Origin: Candidatus Coatesiibacteriota bacterium
GTDB taxonomy: Bacteria > RBG-13-66-14 > B26-G2 > WVWN01 > G020348885
Assembly (NCBI GenBank): GCA_020348885.1
Contig: CP070755.1
Coordinates: 949,261 to 990,883, forward strand
Direction of reading: 5' to 3'
Length of the DNA stretch: 41,623 nucleotides
Below, in pieces: positions 8,046-19,941 of this stretch. The notes beneath the pieces were generated by a model. That model saw only the letters and a list, made by a program, of their open reading frames with translations. It did no database searches and was not told the DNA's origin. The position numbers and the translations under genes are program-made. Every line of letters starts with the position of its first letter. Position 1 is the first letter of the stretch.

Positions 8046-11000
8046 TTGATCTGGGGTTATTACGATACGGATAGAAGGAAGAAAAAGGATTTTTCGGCCG
8101 TTACGATAGGCATCGCGTCGCCGGAGAAGGTTCTTACATGGTCCCACGGCGAGGTAAAGAAAGCTGAGACGATAAATTACCGTACGTTCCGCCCGGAACG
8201 CGACGGCCTTTTCTGCGAACGTATATTCGGGCCGACCAAGGACTGGGAATGTTCGTGCGGTAAGTATAAGCGCATTAAGAACCGGAACGTCGTCTGCGAC
8301 CGGTGCGGCGTCGAAGTTACCGAGAGTCGTGTGCGCCGGGAACGTATGGGGCACATCAAACTCATAACGCCGTGTGCTCATATCTGGTTCGTGAAGGGTA
8401 CGCCCAGCTACATCGCGACGCTACTGGGCTTACGCGCCAAGGATATGGAAAGGGTGCTCTACTACGCGGCTTATCTGGTTGTCGACCCGGGCCTCGAAGA
8501 GACAGGATTGGCGAAGGGTCAGGTATTAACCGAGGAAGAGTACCGCGACGTAATGGGCCGTTTTCCGGGCGAGTTCCACGCCGAGATGGGCGCGCCAGCC
8601 GTCCGCGAGCTTCTTGCCGGTTTGGATCTTGACGCTCTTTCGGCGGAATTGAAGGTCGAGCTGGAAGAGACCGGCTCGAAGCAAAAGAAAAAGCAGATTA
8701 TCAGGCGGTTATCTATCGTCGAAGCCATGAGGACATCCGGGAACCGGCCGGAATGGATGATACTCGACGTTTTACCGGTTCTCCCGCCGGACCTCCGGCC
8801 GTTGGTTCCCCTCGACGGCGGCCGCTTTGCGACGAGCGACTTGAACGATTTATACCGGACGGTGATCAATAGAAACAACAGGCTACGCAAACTCATAGAA
8901 CTGAAGGCGCCGGACGTTATCCTTTGTAACGAGAAGCGTATGCTTCAGGAGGCGGTGGACGCCCTGCTAGACAACGGGCGCCGTGGTTACGTGGTCCGGG
9001 GGATGAACAACCGGCCCCTCAAGTCGTTGTCGGATAACCTTAAAGGTAAGCTCGGGCGCTTTCGGCAGAACCTACTCGGGAAGCGCGTCGACTACTCGGG
9101 CCGCGCGGTGATCGTCGTGGGACCGGAATTGAAACTACACCAGTGTGGGTTACCGAAGAAGATGGCGTTGGAGTTGTTCAAGCCGTTCATAATCCAGAAA
9201 TTGGAGGAACAGGGTTTCGTCCACACCATTAAGAGTGCGAAAAGGCTCGTCGAACAAGTCAAACCCGAGATATGGGACATCCTCGAGGAGGTCATACAGG
9301 ACCATCCGGTGTTATTGAACCGGGCGCCTACTCTCCATAGATTGGGTATCCAGTCGTTCCTGCCGGTACTGGTCGAAGGGTCCGCGATTAGAGTACATCC
9401 TCTAGTCTGTACGGCGTTCAATGCCGACTTCGACGGAGACCAGATGGCCGTACACGTTCCGATTTCGGTGGAAGCGCAGCTGGAAGCGAAAATGCTGCTG
9501 TTCAGCACGCGCAATATACTTTCGCCGGCCCACGGCGGCCCTCTGGCTGTCCCGTCACAGGATATCGTTCTGGGTTGTTATGCGTTGACGAAACCCAAGC
9601 CGGGCGAAAAGGGCGAAGGTAAATTTTTCGCGAACCAGGACGAAGCGTTATTGGCATACAGCCTCGGCGAGGTAGGGCGTTATGCCAACGTGAAAGTACG
9701 GGTAAACGGAGAGACCATCGAAACTACGATAGGCCGCCTTATATTCAACGACGTTTTACCGGCGGATTATCCTTACGTAAACGAGACGTTAGATAGAAAC
9801 GAGGTCGCCAAGGTAGTCGCCGACATATATAAACGCTACGGAAACGCCGAGACCGTCCGTGTTCTCGACGAGATTAAAAACCTCGGTTTTAAGTACGCTA
9901 CTCTTACGGGGGTTACGTTCGGCGTTGACGACCTTTTGATCCCGACCGAGAAAAAAACGCTGATTGACGAAACGAGGGAAGAGGTTTCCAAGATCGAGAA
10001 GGTTTACCAGGACGAAGCGATAACCTTCGGTGAACGTTACAACATGGTTATAGACGCGTGGACCCGTACGACCGATACACTCGGCGAAATGGTGTTTACG
10101 CAATTGGGCGAAGACCAGGACGGGTTCAACCCGGTTTTTATGATGGCCGACTCCGGCGCGCGGGGTTCTCGGACCCAGATACGGCAGTTGGCGGGGATTC
10201 GTGGGTTAATGGCCAAACCCCAGAAGAAGATAACCGGCCAGGTGGGCGAGATTATCGAACAGCCAATACTGTCCAACTTCCGGGAAGGGCTTTCGGTGCT
10301 CGAGTACTTCATTTCCACCCACGGCGGACGAAAAGGCTTGGCCGATACGGCCTTGAAGACGGCGGATGCGGGTTACCTTACGCGGCGCCTCGTCGATGTG
10401 GCCCACGACCTTATAGTCACGACAGACGACTGCCATACGCTTCTTGGGTTGGAAACGATGGCTATCAAGGAAGGCGAGGAGGTCATAGAACCGCTGAAAG
10501 ACCGCGTGCTGGGTCGCGTCGCTCTCGAGGACGTCGTCGATCCTATTACGGACGAGGTTTTGGTCGAGGCCAATACTGAGATTACCGAGGAACTCGCCGA
10601 GAAAATCGAAGACTCCCACGTGAAGTCAGTACGGATAAGATCCGTACTGACGTGCGAAGCGAAACGCGGCGTCTGCGCCAAGTGCTACGGGCGGAACCTC
10701 GCCCTTGGGAAGATGGTGGACGTAGGCGAAGCGGTGGGCGTTATAGCCGCGCAGTCAATAGGCGAACCGGGGACTCAGCTTACCCTACGGACGTTTCACG
10801 TCGGCGGAACCGCGAGCCGTATCGTAGAGCAGTCGGTTATTCAGGCAAAAGTCGCCGGGAAAGTGGATTTTAACCATCTCCGAGTCGCCGAACGGGAAAA
10901 AGGAACGAACGTAGTAATAAGCCGTAACGCGGAACTCTCGATTAAGGATATCGAAGGGCGTGTAACGATGACCTATCAGGTTCCTTACGGAGCCGTATTG

Positions 11001-12098
11001 TTGGTGAAAAAAGGTCAGAAACTCGAAGCTGGCGGTGATATATACGAGTGGGATCCGTATTCGGAACCGATATTGTCCGATGTAAAAGGAAAGGTCGCGT
11101 TTCGAGATGTAATCGAAGGGATAACGCTTCGGGAAGAGGTCGACGCCCAGTCGAAGATACAGCGGGTCGTGGTCGGCAGCCGGCGCCGGGATCTGGATCC
11201 GCACCTAATAGTCGAAGCCGGGCGGAATAAACAGGTCGAATACCCGATACCCTACGGCGCTTACTTGACCGTTTACGAAGGCGATAAAGTCGTACCGGGC
11301 CAACAACTCGTTAAGATACCGAGGGAAATTGGTAAGACCAGGGATATTACCGGCGGGCTTCCGCGGGTCGCGGAACTATTCGAAGCCCGGCATCCGAAGA
11401 ACCCAGCGGTCATATCGGAAATCGACGGTTTAGTGGAGATTGCAGGGACGAAAAAGGGGAAAAGGCAAATCGTCGTCAGAGGCGAACACCAAGAGATGGA
11501 GTACAGCATTCCCCGGGGGAAACACCTGAAGGTACATACCGGCGACGAGGTTACCGCCGGGCAACCCCTTTGCGACGGGAATATCGACCCTCGCGACATC
11601 CTGGACGTTAAAGGTGAAAAAGAAGTCCAGAAGTTCCTCGTTAACGAAATCCAGGAGGTTTACCGGCTCCAGGGCGTGAATATCAGCGATAAGCATCTCG
11701 AGTGTATCGTACGGAAAATGCTCCGGAAGGTCCGGATCGAGACGGTCGGTGACACCGATTTCCTGCCTAGTAAAACGGTGGACAAGTACCATTTCCGCGA
11801 GGTAAACGAAGAGATGATACGCGAAGGCAAGACGCCTGCGACCGCCAAGCCGATACTCCAGGGGATTACCGACGCGGCGTTATCGACAGATTCGTTCATC
11901 AGCGCGGCGTCGTTCCAGAAGACGACCCACGTCCTTACCGAGGCCGCGTTCTCGGGGCGCCGAGACGAGCTGCGGGGTTTGAAGGAAAACGTGATAATGG
12001 GACACTTAATCCCCGCAGGATCCGGGATTTATAAAATGTCTGATATCGAAATATCCGACGTGGAGGAAGTAGAAGTCGAAGCCGCCGAGGCGGTATAA
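8046..12098 (+). CDS. rpoC: DNA-directed RNA polymerase subunit beta'
   Basis: The catalytic largest subunit, 1350 residues from the chosen start. It has zinc ligands C69, C71, C84 and C87 (E. coli has 70, 72, 85 and 88), the magnesium-binding NADFDGD at 459-465, [14 protein letters not shown], a second zinc site with [11 protein letters not shown], the trigger-loop neighbourhood [20 protein letters not shown], and the C-terminal [14 protein letters not shown]. The reading frame is open back to an ATG at 7929 that overlaps rpoB by 31 bases. I prefer the TTG at 8046 because AAGGA lies ten bases upstream and because it places the first zinc knuckle within one residue of E. coli numbering. The extra 39 residues of the long form look unlike any beta' N-terminus. 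Confidence 0.95.
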   Translation: MIWGYYDTDRRKKKDFSAVTIGIASPEKVLTWSHGEVKKAETINYRTFRPERDGLFCERIFGPTKDWECSCGKYKRIKNRNVVCDRCGVEVTESRVRRERMGHIKLITPCAHIWFVKGTPSYIATLLGLRAKDMERVLYYAAYLVVDPGLEETGLAKGQVLTEEEYRDVMGRFPGEFHAEMGAPAVRELLAGLDLDALSAELKVELEETGSKQKKKQIIRRLSIVEAMRTSGNRPEWMILDVLPVLPPDLRPLVPLDGGRFATSDLNDLYRTVINRNNRLRKLIELKAPDVILCNEKRMLQEAVDALLDNGRRGYVVRGMNNRPLKSLSDNLKGKLGRFRQNLLGKRVDYSGRAVIVVGPELKLHQCGLPKKMALELFKPFIIQKLEEQGFVHTIKSAKRLVEQVKPEIWDILEEVIQDHPVLLNRAPTLHRLGIQSFLPVLVEGSAIRVHPLVCTAFNADFDGDQMAVHVPISVEAQLEAKMLLFSTRNILSPAHGGPLAVPSQDIVLGCYALTKPKPGEKGEGKFFANQDEALLAYSLGEVGRYANVKVRVNGETIETTIGRLIFNDVLPADYPYVNETLDRNEVAKVVADIYKRYGNAETVRVLDEIKNLGFKYATLTGVTFGVDDLLIPTEKKTLIDETREEVSKIEKVYQDEAITFGERYNMVIDAWTRTTDTLGEMVFTQLGEDQDGFNPVFMMADSGARGSRTQIRQLAGIRGLMAKPQKKITGQVGEIIEQPILSNFREGLSVLEYFISTHGGRKGLADTALKTADAGYLTRRLVDVAHDLIVTTDDCHTLLGLETMAIKEGEEVIEPLKDRVLGRVALEDVVDPITDEVLVEANTEITEELAEKIEDSHVKSVRIRSVLTCEAKRGVCAKCYGRNLALGKMVDVGEAVGVIAAQSIGEPGTQLTLRTFHVGGTASRIVEQSVIQAKVAGKVDFNHLRVAEREKGTNVVISRNAELSIKDIEGRVTMTYQVPYGAVLLVKKGQKLEAGGDIYEWDPYSEPILSDVKGKVAFRDVIEGITLREEVDAQSKIQRVVVGSRRRDLDPHLIVEAGRNKQVEYPIPYGAYLTVYEGDKVVPGQQLVKIPREIGKTRDITGGLPRVAELFEARHPKNPAVISEIDGLVEIAGTKKGKRQIVVRGEHQEMEYSIPRGKHLKVHTGDEVTAGQPLCDGNIDPRDILDVKGEKEVQKFLVNEIQEVYRLQGVNISDKHLECIVRKMLRKVRIETVGDTDFLPSKTVDKYHFREVNEEMIREGKTPATAKPILQGITDAALSTDSFISAASFQKTTHVLTEAAFSGRRDELRGLKENVIMGHLIPAGSGIYKMSDIEISDVEEVEVEAAEAV

Positions 12099-12175
12099 CG
12101 ATTGTCGGAAAAACGGGCCGTGACCTTCACAAAGAGCGCGAACGGAACACCGAAATTCCCCGTACGGAGGGTATA

Positions 12176-12550
12176 ATGCCTACAGTAAACCAGTTAGTCC
12201 GTAAAGGGCGTAAACGGGCGAAGAAAACGTCTAAATCGCCCGCGCTGAAGAACTGTCCCCAGCGCCGCGGCGTTTGTACGCGCGTCTGGACGGTGACGCC
12301 TAAAAAACCGAACTCAGCGCTCCGGAAAGTCGCCAGTGTAAGGCTCACGTCCGGCATCGAGGTTACGGCGTATATACCCGGCGTCGGCCACAATTTACAG
12401 GAACATTCGATCGTTCTGGTCCGCGGCGGCCGTGTGAAAGACATACCGGGTGTACGATACCATATTATACGCGGTACGTTGGACGCGTTGGGCGTTGCCG
12501 ATCGCAACCAGGGACGTTCCAAGTACGGCGTTAAACGTCCGAAGAAGTAA
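12176..12550 (+). CDS. rpsL: 30S ribosomal protein S12
   Basis: Decoding-centre protein of 124 residues. The streptomycin-region motif [11 protein letters not shown] keeps the lysine equivalent to E. coli K42, and [15 protein letters not shown] keeps the Lys-Asp pair equivalent to K87/D88, so no known resistance substitution is present. The N-terminus [12 protein letters not shown] is canonical. ATG 12176 follows GGAGG at 12166-12170. It heads the str group, 77 bases after rpoC with no terminator-like hairpin between, so read-through from rpoBC is likely. Confidence 0.98.
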   Translation: MPTVNQLVRKGRKRAKKTSKSPALKNCPQRRGVCTRVWTVTPKKPNSALRKVASVRLTSGIEVTAYIPGVGHNLQEHSIVLVRGGRVKDIPGVRYHIIRGTLDALGVADRNQGRSKYGVKRPKK

Positions 12551-12607
12551 CCGCAACCGCCGGGCGGCTTTTTGGCGCCGTCCGTTCGAAGATAACCGGG
12601 AGGAACG

Positions 12608-13078
12608 ATGCCCCGCGGAAGAGCCGTACCGAAGAGAAATTGGGAACCCGACCCCCAGTACAACTCTACGCTGGTGACCCGTTTCGTAAACGCTTTAATG
12701 TTGAAGGGGAAACGGTCGGTCGCCGAGGATATATTCTATAAAGCTATGGAACGAATTCGCGAGCGTACAGGCGAAGACCCGTCCGCCGTGTTCAATCGAG
12801 CTATTAGTAACGTAAAACCCGTTCTGGAGGTAAAACCCAGGCGCGTAGGCGGTTCGACTTACCAGATACCTATTGAAGTCCCGCAGCGCAGACGAACGGC
12901 GCTGGCGATACGATGGCTGATAATGTTCACGCGAAAAAGGCACGAGAAAACGTTGATTGATAAACTCGCGGCCGAGTTAATCGACGCCGCTAATAATACC
13001 GGCGCGACCATCAAGAAAAAGGAAGATACCCATCGAATGGCCGAAGCCAATAAAGCGTTCGCTCACTATCGTTGGTAA
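12608..13078 (+). CDS. rpsG: 30S ribosomal protein S7
   Basis: Primary 16S rRNA binder of the 30S head, 156 residues (usual 155-157). Diagnostic stretches are [20 protein letters not shown] at the start, [20 protein letters not shown], the [14 protein letters not shown] hairpin, and [15 protein letters not shown] at the C-terminus. The start is ATG 12608 after GGGAGG at 12597-12602. In E. coli S7 represses the str mRNA from the rpsL-rpsG spacer. Here that spacer is 57 bases with only a short CCGC/GCGG stem followed by five T. Confidence 0.98.
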   Translation: MPRGRAVPKRNWEPDPQYNSTLVTRFVNALMLKGKRSVAEDIFYKAMERIRERTGEDPSAVFNRAISNVKPVLEVKPRRVGGSTYQIPIEVPQRRRTALAIRWLIMFTRKRHEKTLIDKLAAELIDAANNTGATIKKKEDTHRMAEANKAFAHYRW

Positions 13079-13195
13079 GTATCTTTATCGGGGTTGATTC
13101 CCCGGTCGTACGTCGGTTAATAATGAGCTGTTATGTAATGGAAAAAACGCTTTCGGTTAGACCGCCGTAGCCGGGTATTGGTTTTACGGTTTACC

Positions 13196-13223
13196 AAACC
13201 ATCCCCGGGCGCGGGGATGGTTT
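13196..13223 (+). terminator. Perfect 12-bp hairpin between rpsG and fusA
   Basis: AAACCATCCCCG (13196-13207) and CGGGGATGGTTT (13212-13223) pair without mismatch around a GGCG tetraloop. The T tract after it is short (TTTAT), so full termination is doubtful; partial termination, mRNA 3'-end protection or a processing site fit equally well. A smaller stem, CGGGG/CCCCG at 13089-13104, sits just after the rpsG stop. Together they make the 170-base rpsG-fusA spacer structured, and they suggest that fusA output is set separately from rpsL-rpsG. Confidence 0.6.
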
Positions 13224-13248
13224 ATCGTATGCCGAAAACGCGACAGTC

Positions 13249-15363
13249 GTGTCGAGAACAGTACCTATAGAGCGAATACGTAACGTCGGTATAGCCGCCC
13301 ACATCGACGCCGGGAAGACTACGACCACCGAGCGAATACTCTACTATACCGATAAGACGTACAAGATAGGCGAAGTGGACGAAGGCGCCGCCGAGATGGA
13401 CTGGATGGAACTCGAGCGGGAACGGGGGATTACTATCACGGCGGCGGCAACGACGGTCTCGTGGAACGACCACCGCATAAATATTATAGATACGCCCGGC
13501 CACGTCGATTTTACGGTGGAAGTGGAGCGGTCTTTACGCGTGTTGGACGGCGCCGTCGTCGTCTTCTGTGCCGTGGGGGGAGTGGAGCCGCAAACGGAAA
13601 CCGTCTGGCGGCAGGCCGACAGGTACAACGTTCCGAGGGTGGCGTTCGTGAATAAGATGGACCGGGTGGGCGCCGATTTCGACAGGGTTATCAAGGATTT
13701 AAGGGAGAAGTTGGGCGCCAACGCCGTTCCGATTCAGCTCCCCATTGGTGAGGCCGATAAGTTCGAGGGCGTCGTGGATTTGGTCAAGACCGAAGCTTTG
13801 ATTTTTGACGCCGATTCGCTGGGGAAGAACTTCGATAAGATACCGATATATAGCGTACCCGAACATTTGGTTTCGGTAGAGGACATAACCGCCGCCCGCG
13901 AGAGATTAATCGAAGCGGTCGCCGAGATAGACGAGGAGATTTGTGAGCTTTACGTCGACGGGCGTCCCGTAACTAATGAAGCTCTCCAGGCGGCCGTTCG
14001 GCGGATAACCGTAAACGACGGTTTTATACCGGTATTTTGCGGCTCGGCGCTTCGGAACATAGGCATCCAACCGTTGATCGATTCTATAGTGGAGTACTTG
14101 CCTTCGCCGGCGGAACTCCCGCCGATAACGGGGTTCAACCCGAAGACCGAAAAAAAGGCGCTCCGCAGCCCGGACGACGAAGAGCCTTTTTCTTCACTGG
14201 CTTTCAAAATCGCGACCGATAAATACGTCGGGCGGTTGACGTATTTACGGGTCTATTCCGGGCAGTTGAAGGTCGGCGGCTCGGTCTATAATACGACGTC
14301 CGGCAAGCGGGAGAGGATCAACAGACTGCTCCAGATGCACGCAAACGACCGGGATGAAATCGGGTCTGTGTTCGCCGGCGATATCGTAGGCGTAGTCGGG
14401 TTGCGCGACACGAAGACCGGCGATACGTTGTGCGACGAGAAACACCCCGTCGTCCTGGAGGCGATGGATTTCCCCGAGCCGGTGCTTTCGGTGGCGATAG
14501 AACCGAAGACGACCGCGGACGAATCGAAACTGGACGAGTCCCTCGCGAAGCTGGCCGAAGAGGATCCGACGTTCAAGGTTCGAAATGACCCGAACACGGG
14601 TCAGCTTTTAATCGAAGGGATGGGCGAACTACACCTGGAAATACTGACGAACCGGATGGTCCGCGAATTCGGCGTCGAAGCCAACATAGGTAAACCCCAG
14701 GTCGCGTATAAAGAAACCGTTACGACGTCCGGGTTGGGTAAAGCGGTTTTCGACAAGAAGATGGGGACGAAAGGTCAGTTTGCGTCGGTGACGCTGGAAG
14801 TAGTACCTTTGGCTCGGGGCGCGCGGTTTTCATTTGAGAACCGGTTGGAACCGAAGGCGATTCCGGACGAGTTCGTACGCGCGGTAGAGAAGGGAGCCGA
14901 AACGGCGGTCGACGCGGGACCCCTTTCGGGTTTCCCGGTTACCGATGTCGGTATCGCGTTGGTCGAAGCAGAAAGCCGCCCGGTGGACTCGACCGATATG
15001 ACGTTTCGGGTGGCCGCGCAAATGGCGTTCAACGAGGCCGTGGAGAAAGCCAAACCGGTGCTTTTAGAACCTTATATGTCGCTTGAAGTCGTTCTGCCGG
15101 AGGGATACGCCGGGGACGTGTTGAACGACCTGAACGCCCGTCGGGGCGACGTAGGGGGTATGGAACATCGGGCCGACGCCAAGGTAATTTCGGCAGTGGT
15201 ACCGCTATCGGATATGTTTGGTTACGCGTCGGCTATCCGAGCACTTACCCAAGGGCGTGCCACCTACACAATGGAGTTTTTACGCTACGATAATATACCT
15301 AAGAACATAAGTGACGAAATACTGAAACGGACGCGCGGTTTCGTACCCGATTTCGGCGGGTAA
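13249..15363 (+). CDS. fusA: Elongation factor G
   Basis: Translocase GTPase of 704 residues, the same length as E. coli EF-G. G1 is [10 protein letters not shown] (17-26), the switch I region ends [13 protein letters not shown]3 is DTPGHVDF and G4 is NKMD. Domain IV and V landmarks ([34 protein letters not shown]) are intact. The GTG at 13249 is set by the match of [19 protein letters not shown] to E. coli ARTTPIARYRNIGISAHID. No Shine-Dalgarno-like stretch precedes it, which is odd for so highly expressed a protein. The start lies 25 bases after the perfect hairpin at 13196-13223. Confidence 0.98.
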   Translation: MSRTVPIERIRNVGIAAHIDAGKTTTTERILYYTDKTYKIGEVDEGAAEMDWMELERERGITITAAATTVSWNDHRINIIDTPGHVDFTVEVERSLRVLDGAVVVFCAVGGVEPQTETVWRQADRYNVPRVAFVNKMDRVGADFDRVIKDLREKLGANAVPIQLPIGEADKFEGVVDLVKTEALIFDADSLGKNFDKIPIYSVPEHLVSVEDITAARERLIEAVAEIDEEICELYVDGRPVTNEALQAAVRRITVNDGFIPVFCGSALRNIGIQPLIDSIVEYLPSPAELPPITGFNPKTEKKALRSPDDEEPFSSLAFKIATDKYVGRLTYLRVYSGQLKVGGSVYNTTSGKRERINRLLQMHANDRDEIGSVFAGDIVGVVGLRDTKTGDTLCDEKHPVVLEAMDFPEPVLSVAIEPKTTADESKLDESLAKLAEEDPTFKVRNDPNTGQLLIEGMGELHLEILTNRMVREFGVEANIGKPQVAYKETVTTSGLGKAVFDKKMGTKGQFASVTLEVVPLARGARFSFENRLEPKAIPDEFVRAVEKGAETAVDAGPLSGFPVTDVGIALVEAESRPVDSTDMTFRVAAQMAFNEAVEKAKPVLLEPYMSLEVVLPEGYAGDVLNDLNARRGDVGGMEHRADAKVISAVVPLSDMFGYASAIRALTQGRATYTMEFLRYDNIPKNISDEILKRTRGFVPDFGG

Positions 15364-15423
15364 CGGGGTTATCTAAAACCGTCGAATACCGCGTTTTTAC
15401 GGGGGTTTAGGGGTAAAAAACTC

Positions 15424-15452
15424 TTTACTTTTAACGGCGTATATGCTATATA
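15424..15452 (+). promoter_or_regulatory. Candidate promoter for the tuf / S10 run
   Basis: TTTACT (15424-15429) and TATATA (15447-15452) are 17 bases apart in the 245-base fusA-tuf spacer, the longest gene-free stretch of the window. A TATATT reading of the -10 box at 15449-15454 is equally possible. The region is much richer in A and T than its surroundings. A start near 15460 would give a leader of about 150 bases holding the two hairpins listed next. Predicted by eye. Confidence 0.5.
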
Positions 15453-15479
15453 TTGCGCTCATTTTCGGGTTTTTAGGTG

Positions 15480-15499
15480 GGGTCGCGGGTTCGCGACCC
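15480..15499 (+). promoter_or_regulatory. Leader hairpin 1 upstream of tuf
   Basis: GGGTCGCG (15480-15487) and CGCGACCC (15492-15499) form a perfect 8-bp stem with a GGTT loop. It lacks a following U-run (TAATAA follows), so it is not a terminator by itself. It is separated by only four bases from the terminator-like stem at 15504, giving a tandem structure in the presumed tuf leader. Confidence 0.5.
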
Positions 15500-15503
15500 T
15501 AAT

Positions 15504-15533
15504 AAGGGGGTGTATCTTCTTTGACCCCCTTTT
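15504..15533 (+). terminator. Leader hairpin 2 upstream of tuf, terminator-like
   Basis: AAGGGGGT (15504-15511) pairs with ACCCCCTT (15524-15531), and the 3' arm runs into TTTT (15530-15533). The 12-base loop is pyrimidine-rich. It is either the terminator of fusA transcripts or, if the promoter at 15424 is used, an attenuator in the tuf leader. The U-run is short, so it probably works only partially. Confidence 0.5.
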
Positions 15534-15608
15534 AACGGGACGTCGTAACTAACTCTATTCATTAATCTTACGATTACCACCGTGTACCTTTAACGGGAGG
15601 GAATAGAA

Positions 15609-16805
<1,197 letters not shown>

Positions 16806-16817
16806 GCTAAGGTTTAA

Positions 16818-17126
16818 ATGACCGACAGTAAGATCAGGATAAAACTTCACGCGTACGACCACCGGGTCCTCGACCGGTCGGTTAAGGAGATATGTAGTAC
16901 AATCGAGCGAACCGGCGCGCGCGTAATTGGCCCGATTCCGTTGCCCACGAAGATAAGCAGGTACACGGTCAATCGGTCGCCTTTCGTGGACAAGAAGAGC
17001 CGGGAACAGTTCGAAATGCGGACGCATACCCGGTTAATCGAGATAGAAGAGCATTCGGCCGATACTATCGACGCTTTAACGCGCTTGCAGTTGCCGGCGG
17101 GCGTGGAAGCTGAGATGAAACTCTAA
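16818..17126 (+). CDS. rpsJ: 30S ribosomal protein S10 (NusE)
   Basis: S10 of 102 residues. It sits in the 30S head and doubles as NusE, the partner of NusB and of the NusG KOW domain. The signatures [29 protein letters not shown] and [12 protein letters not shown] are canonical. The start is ATG 16818, 12 bases past the tuf stop, with no clear Shine-Dalgarno, so translational coupling to tuf is likely. It is the first gene of the S10 group. Confidence 0.98.
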   Translation: MTDSKIRIKLHAYDHRVLDRSVKEICSTIERTGARVIGPIPLPTKISRYTVNRSPFVDKKSREQFEMRTHTRLIEIEEHSADTIDALTRLQLPAGVEAEMKL

Positions 17127-17146
17127 ACGGCGGCGTGGGTGTAACG

Positions 17147-17806
17147 ATGGCTTTGGGTATGATCGGAACGAAGTTGGGTATGACCCAGGTCTTCGACGAC
17201 GAGGGTAAGCTTGTACCTGTAACAGTTATCGAGCTGAAGCCGAACTACGTCGGCCAGGTAAAAACCGACGAGACCGACGGATATACCGCGCTTCAACTCG
17301 CTTACGGCGACGCGAAGGCGCCCCGCGAGAACGACAAGAAGCGGAGCCGCCTGAGTAAACCCGAGATGGGGCATCTGGAGAAGGCCGGGCTAGGCCCTAC
17401 GCGGTGGCTCTGCGAATTTCGGATGGACGACGTTTCGGAATATAAAACGGGCGACGCCGTTACGTGCGCTGTGTTAGCCGGGGTTCCGTACGTTGACGTT
17501 ACGGGCGTATCCAAAGGCCGTGGTTTCGCGGGGGTCATAAAAAGGCATAAGTTCCACCGGGGGCCTATGAGCCACGGGTCTAAATCCCACCGGCGCCCCG
17601 GGTCCGCCGGCTCGAGCGCTACGCCTTCCAAGGTTTTCAAGGGGAAGCGGATGCCGGGGCACTATGGCGCCCAAAAGGTTACGATACAGAACTTGGAAGT
17701 CGTTAGCATAGACGAAGATAATGAAGTAATTCTGGTGAAGGGCTCGGTGCCGGGCGCTAACGGGTCGAAGTTAATCGTGCGGCCCAGCGTAAAAGTGGCG
17801 GTTTAG
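17147..17806 (+). CDS. rplC: 50S ribosomal protein L3
   Basis: L3 (219 residues, usual 205-220) is an early assembly protein whose long loop reaches the peptidyl transferase centre. MIGTKLGMTQVFDDEG at the start, VTGVSKGRGFAGVIKRH and the basic loop HRGPMSHGSKSHRRPGS are typical, with GQR-like methylation context absent. I start at ATG 17147 because the family begins just before GxKxGMTQ; an in-frame GTG at 17135 would add four residues. Confidence 0.97.
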   Translation: MALGMIGTKLGMTQVFDDEGKLVPVTVIELKPNYVGQVKTDETDGYTALQLAYGDAKAPRENDKKRSRLSKPEMGHLEKAGLGPTRWLCEFRMDDVSEYKTGDAVTCAVLAGVPYVDVTGVSKGRGFAGVIKRHKFHRGPMSHGSKSHRRPGSAGSSATPSKVFKGKRMPGHYGAQKVTIQNLEVVSIDEDNEVILVKGSVPGANGSKLIVRPSVKVAV

Positions 17807-17827
17807 CGTACCGCGGCGCGTTTTGCA

Positions 17828-18457
17828 ATGAAGGTTAAAGTTTACAACCAATCCGGCGACGAAGTTGGAACGATGAACCTCGAAGACCGGGTCTTCGGCG
17901 TCGAGGCGAGGGAAGACCTCGTACACGAGGTTCTGGTCGCTCAACTCGCAGCGAAGCGGCCTGCTTCGGCCAGTACGAAGAACCGTTCCGCCGTCCGCGG
18001 CGGCGGCGCCAAGCCGTACCGGCAAAAAGGAACCGGCCGCGCGCGCCAGGGAACAATCCGGGCCGGGCAATATCGCGGCGGCGGCGTTATCTTTGGCCCG
18101 ACGGCCGACCGCAACTACAGGAAAAGAATACCCGCGAAAATACGCCGGTTAGCTTTGAGGTCCTGTCTTTCGGACAAGGTTAAGAACGACCGGCTAAAAG
18201 TACTGGATAAAATAGATTTTTCGGAATATAAGACGAAAGCCGCGCTGGGTGTAATTGAGAACCTGGATATAACGGGCTCGAAAACCTTGTTCGTAATGGA
18301 CGAGAAAAACGGTTACTTCGCTAAATCCGTGGCCAATATCCCCGATGCCAAAGCCGTATACGCTGGAAGCGTTAACGTTTACGATTTACTTTATCACGAT
18401 TTCCTCGTCCTGACGCGTGGAGCCGCCGAGATGCTCGGGGAGGCGTTCAAGGATTGA
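17828..18457 (+). CDS. rplD: 50S ribosomal protein L4
   Basis: L4 (209 residues) lines the exit tunnel and in some bacteria represses the S10 operon. The tunnel loop with [20 protein letters not shown] is intact (about residues 55-75), followed by [15 protein letters not shown]. The start is ATG 17828. It ends at TGA 18455-18457, overlapping the TTG of rplW by four bases (TTGA), a sign of coupled translation. It is also one of the clear cases showing that TGA is a stop codon in this genome. Confidence 0.97.
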   Translation: MKVKVYNQSGDEVGTMNLEDRVFGVEAREDLVHEVLVAQLAAKRPASASTKNRSAVRGGGAKPYRQKGTGRARQGTIRAGQYRGGGVIFGPTADRNYRKRIPAKIRRLALRSCLSDKVKNDRLKVLDKIDFSEYKTKAALGVIENLDITGSKTLFVMDEKNGYFAKSVANIPDAKAVYAGSVNVYDLLYHDFLVLTRGAAEMLGEAFKD

Positions 18458-18738
18458 AAGACCCCCACGACATAGTATTGAAGCCGCTTCTGACGGAGAA
18501 GATGGAGTTTTTAAAAGACGACTCGGGTAAGTACGCGTTCGCCGTTCAAAAAGGCGCGAACAAAATCGAGATCAAAGAAGCAATCGAATCAATATATAAC
18601 GTAACGGTTACGAAAGTCGCCGTTATGAATCAGCATGCGAAGAAGCGCAGAATAGGATGGATACAGGGACGTCGCTCGAGTTGGAAGAAAGCCATAGTAA
18701 CCCTTAAAGAGGGCGACTCGATAGAGTATTTCGAGTAG
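18454..18738 (+). CDS. rplW: 50S ribosomal protein L23
   Basis: L23 (94 residues) sits at the tunnel exit and docks trigger factor and SRP. DIVLKPLLTEKME near the N-terminus, YAFAVQKGANKIEIKEAIE, and the VTKVAVMNQHAKKRR loop match the family; the usual NTMN motif is VMNQ here. The start is TTG 18454 inside the rplD stop region, so ribosomes probably re-initiate from rplD. Confidence 0.96.
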   Translation: MKDPHDIVLKPLLTEKMEFLKDDSGKYAFAVQKGANKIEIKEAIESIYNVTVTKVAVMNQHAKKRRIGWIQGRRSSWKKAIVTLKEGDSIEYFE

Positions 18739-18746
18739 TTGGATAA

Positions 18747-19583
18747 ATGGGTGTAAGGAAATTCAAACCGACGTCGCCGGGTTCGCGCTTTAGAAGCGTT
18801 TCGGGTTTCGAGGAAATAACGAAGAAGAAGCCCGAGAAACGTCTGACTAAACCGAAAAGGCGCAGTTCCGGACGGAATAGCAAGGGCCGTATAACGATGC
18901 GGCGCCGTGGCGGTGGTACCAAGCGTAAGGTCCGCGTCGTCGACTTCAGACGCGACAACGACGGCGTTCCGGGCCGCGTCGCGTCGATAGAGTACGACCC
19001 GAACCGCTCGGCGCGGATAGCCCTCGTCGTTTACGCCGACGGTGATAAACGTTACATAATCGCGCCCGAAGGTTTGAAGGTCGGCGAAGCGGTAAAAAGT
19101 GGAACCGGTGCGGAATTAAAACGCGGTAACGTATTCAAACTGCGGGAGATACCGGTTGGTTCGATAATACACAACTTGGAATTAAAGCCGGGGAAAGGTG
19201 CCCAGGTGGCCAGGTCCGCCGGGACGAGTGTTATCCTGATGGCCAAGGAAGGCGACTACGCACATGTCAGGATGCCGTCGTCGGAGATACGGTTGGTGCA
19301 CCTCGACTGCCGGGCGGCTCTGGGCGAGGTCGGTAACTCCGAGCACGCCAACATAGTGTTAGGGAAAGCGGGCGCGGCCCGCCACCGCGGGCGTCGGCCC
19401 AAGGTCCGCGGCGTCGCGATGAACCCCAACGACCATCCCCACGGTGGCGGCGAAGGGAAGTCTAAGGGCGGAAACCACCCGACGTCGCCCTGGGGCTGGC
19501 AGACCAAGGGGCGGCGGACGCGCAAGAAGAAAGCTTCCGACCGGCTTATCGTATCGAGGCGGAGGACGCGGAGAAAGCGTTAG
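18747..19583 (+). CDS. rplB: 50S ribosomal protein L2
   Basis: L2 (278 residues, usual 272-278) is a universally conserved protein needed for subunit joining and peptidyl transfer. Key stretches are [30 protein letters not shown] (written here as [14 protein letters not shown]), [20 protein letters not shown], and the C-terminal catalytic-centre segment [18 protein letters not shown] with its conserved histidines. ATG 18747 lies eight bases after the rplW stop. Confidence 0.98.
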   Translation: MGVRKFKPTSPGSRFRSVSGFEEITKKKPEKRLTKPKRRSSGRNSKGRITMRRRGGGTKRKVRVVDFRRDNDGVPGRVASIEYDPNRSARIALVVYADGDKRYIIAPEGLKVGEAVKSGTGAELKRGNVFKLREIPVGSIIHNLELKPGKGAQVARSAGTSVILMAKEGDYAHVRMPSSEIRLVHLDCRAALGEVGNSEHANIVLGKAGAARHRGRRPKVRGVAMNPNDHPHGGGEGKSKGGNHPTSPWGWQTKGRRTRKKKASDRLIVSRRRTRRKR

Positions 19584-19605
19584 CCGTTTTATGTAGGGGG
19601 TAGTT

Positions 19606-19890
19606 TTGGCCCGTTCGACGAAAAAAGGCCCGTACGTAGACGCGAAGTTGCTGGAAAAGGTGTTGGCCCTGTCGCGTACCGGCGAGAAGAAGGTTGTCCG
19701 CACGTGGGCGCGCCGGTCAACTATACCGCCGGAGTTTGTGGGCCAAACCATAGCCGTGCACAACGGGCGTAAATTCATACCCGTTTACATTACCGAGGAC
19801 ATGGTGGGACATAAGCTGGGCGAGTTCGCGCCTACGCGGATATTCAGGAGCCACGGCGGGCCCGCCGGAAAAGCCCTGAAAATGAAGTAA
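19606..19890 (+). CDS. rpsS: 30S ribosomal protein S19
   Basis: S19 (94 residues) is a 30S head protein contacting S13 and the A-site finger. [34 protein letters not shown] and [17 protein letters not shown] are diagnostic. The start is TTG 19606 behind GGGGG at 19596-19600. A 7-bp stem (CAGTTAA 19896-19902 with TTAACTG 19912-19918) follows the stop, in the short spacer before rplV. Confidence 0.97.
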   Translation: MARSTKKGPYVDAKLLEKVLALSRTGEKKVVRTWARRSTIPPEFVGQTIAVHNGRKFIPVYITEDMVGHKLGEFAPTRIFRSHGGPAGKALKMK

Positions 19891-19941
19891 TAAAGCAGTT
19901 AATCCCGGGTTTTAACTGACCGAAACAAACGGTAAGCATAT

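Noticed and set aside
12551-12575. A terminator in the rpsL-rpsG spacer (CCGC/GCGG stem followed by CTTTTT)
   Set aside because: The stem has only four pairs, and both genes belong to one operon in nearly all bacteria.
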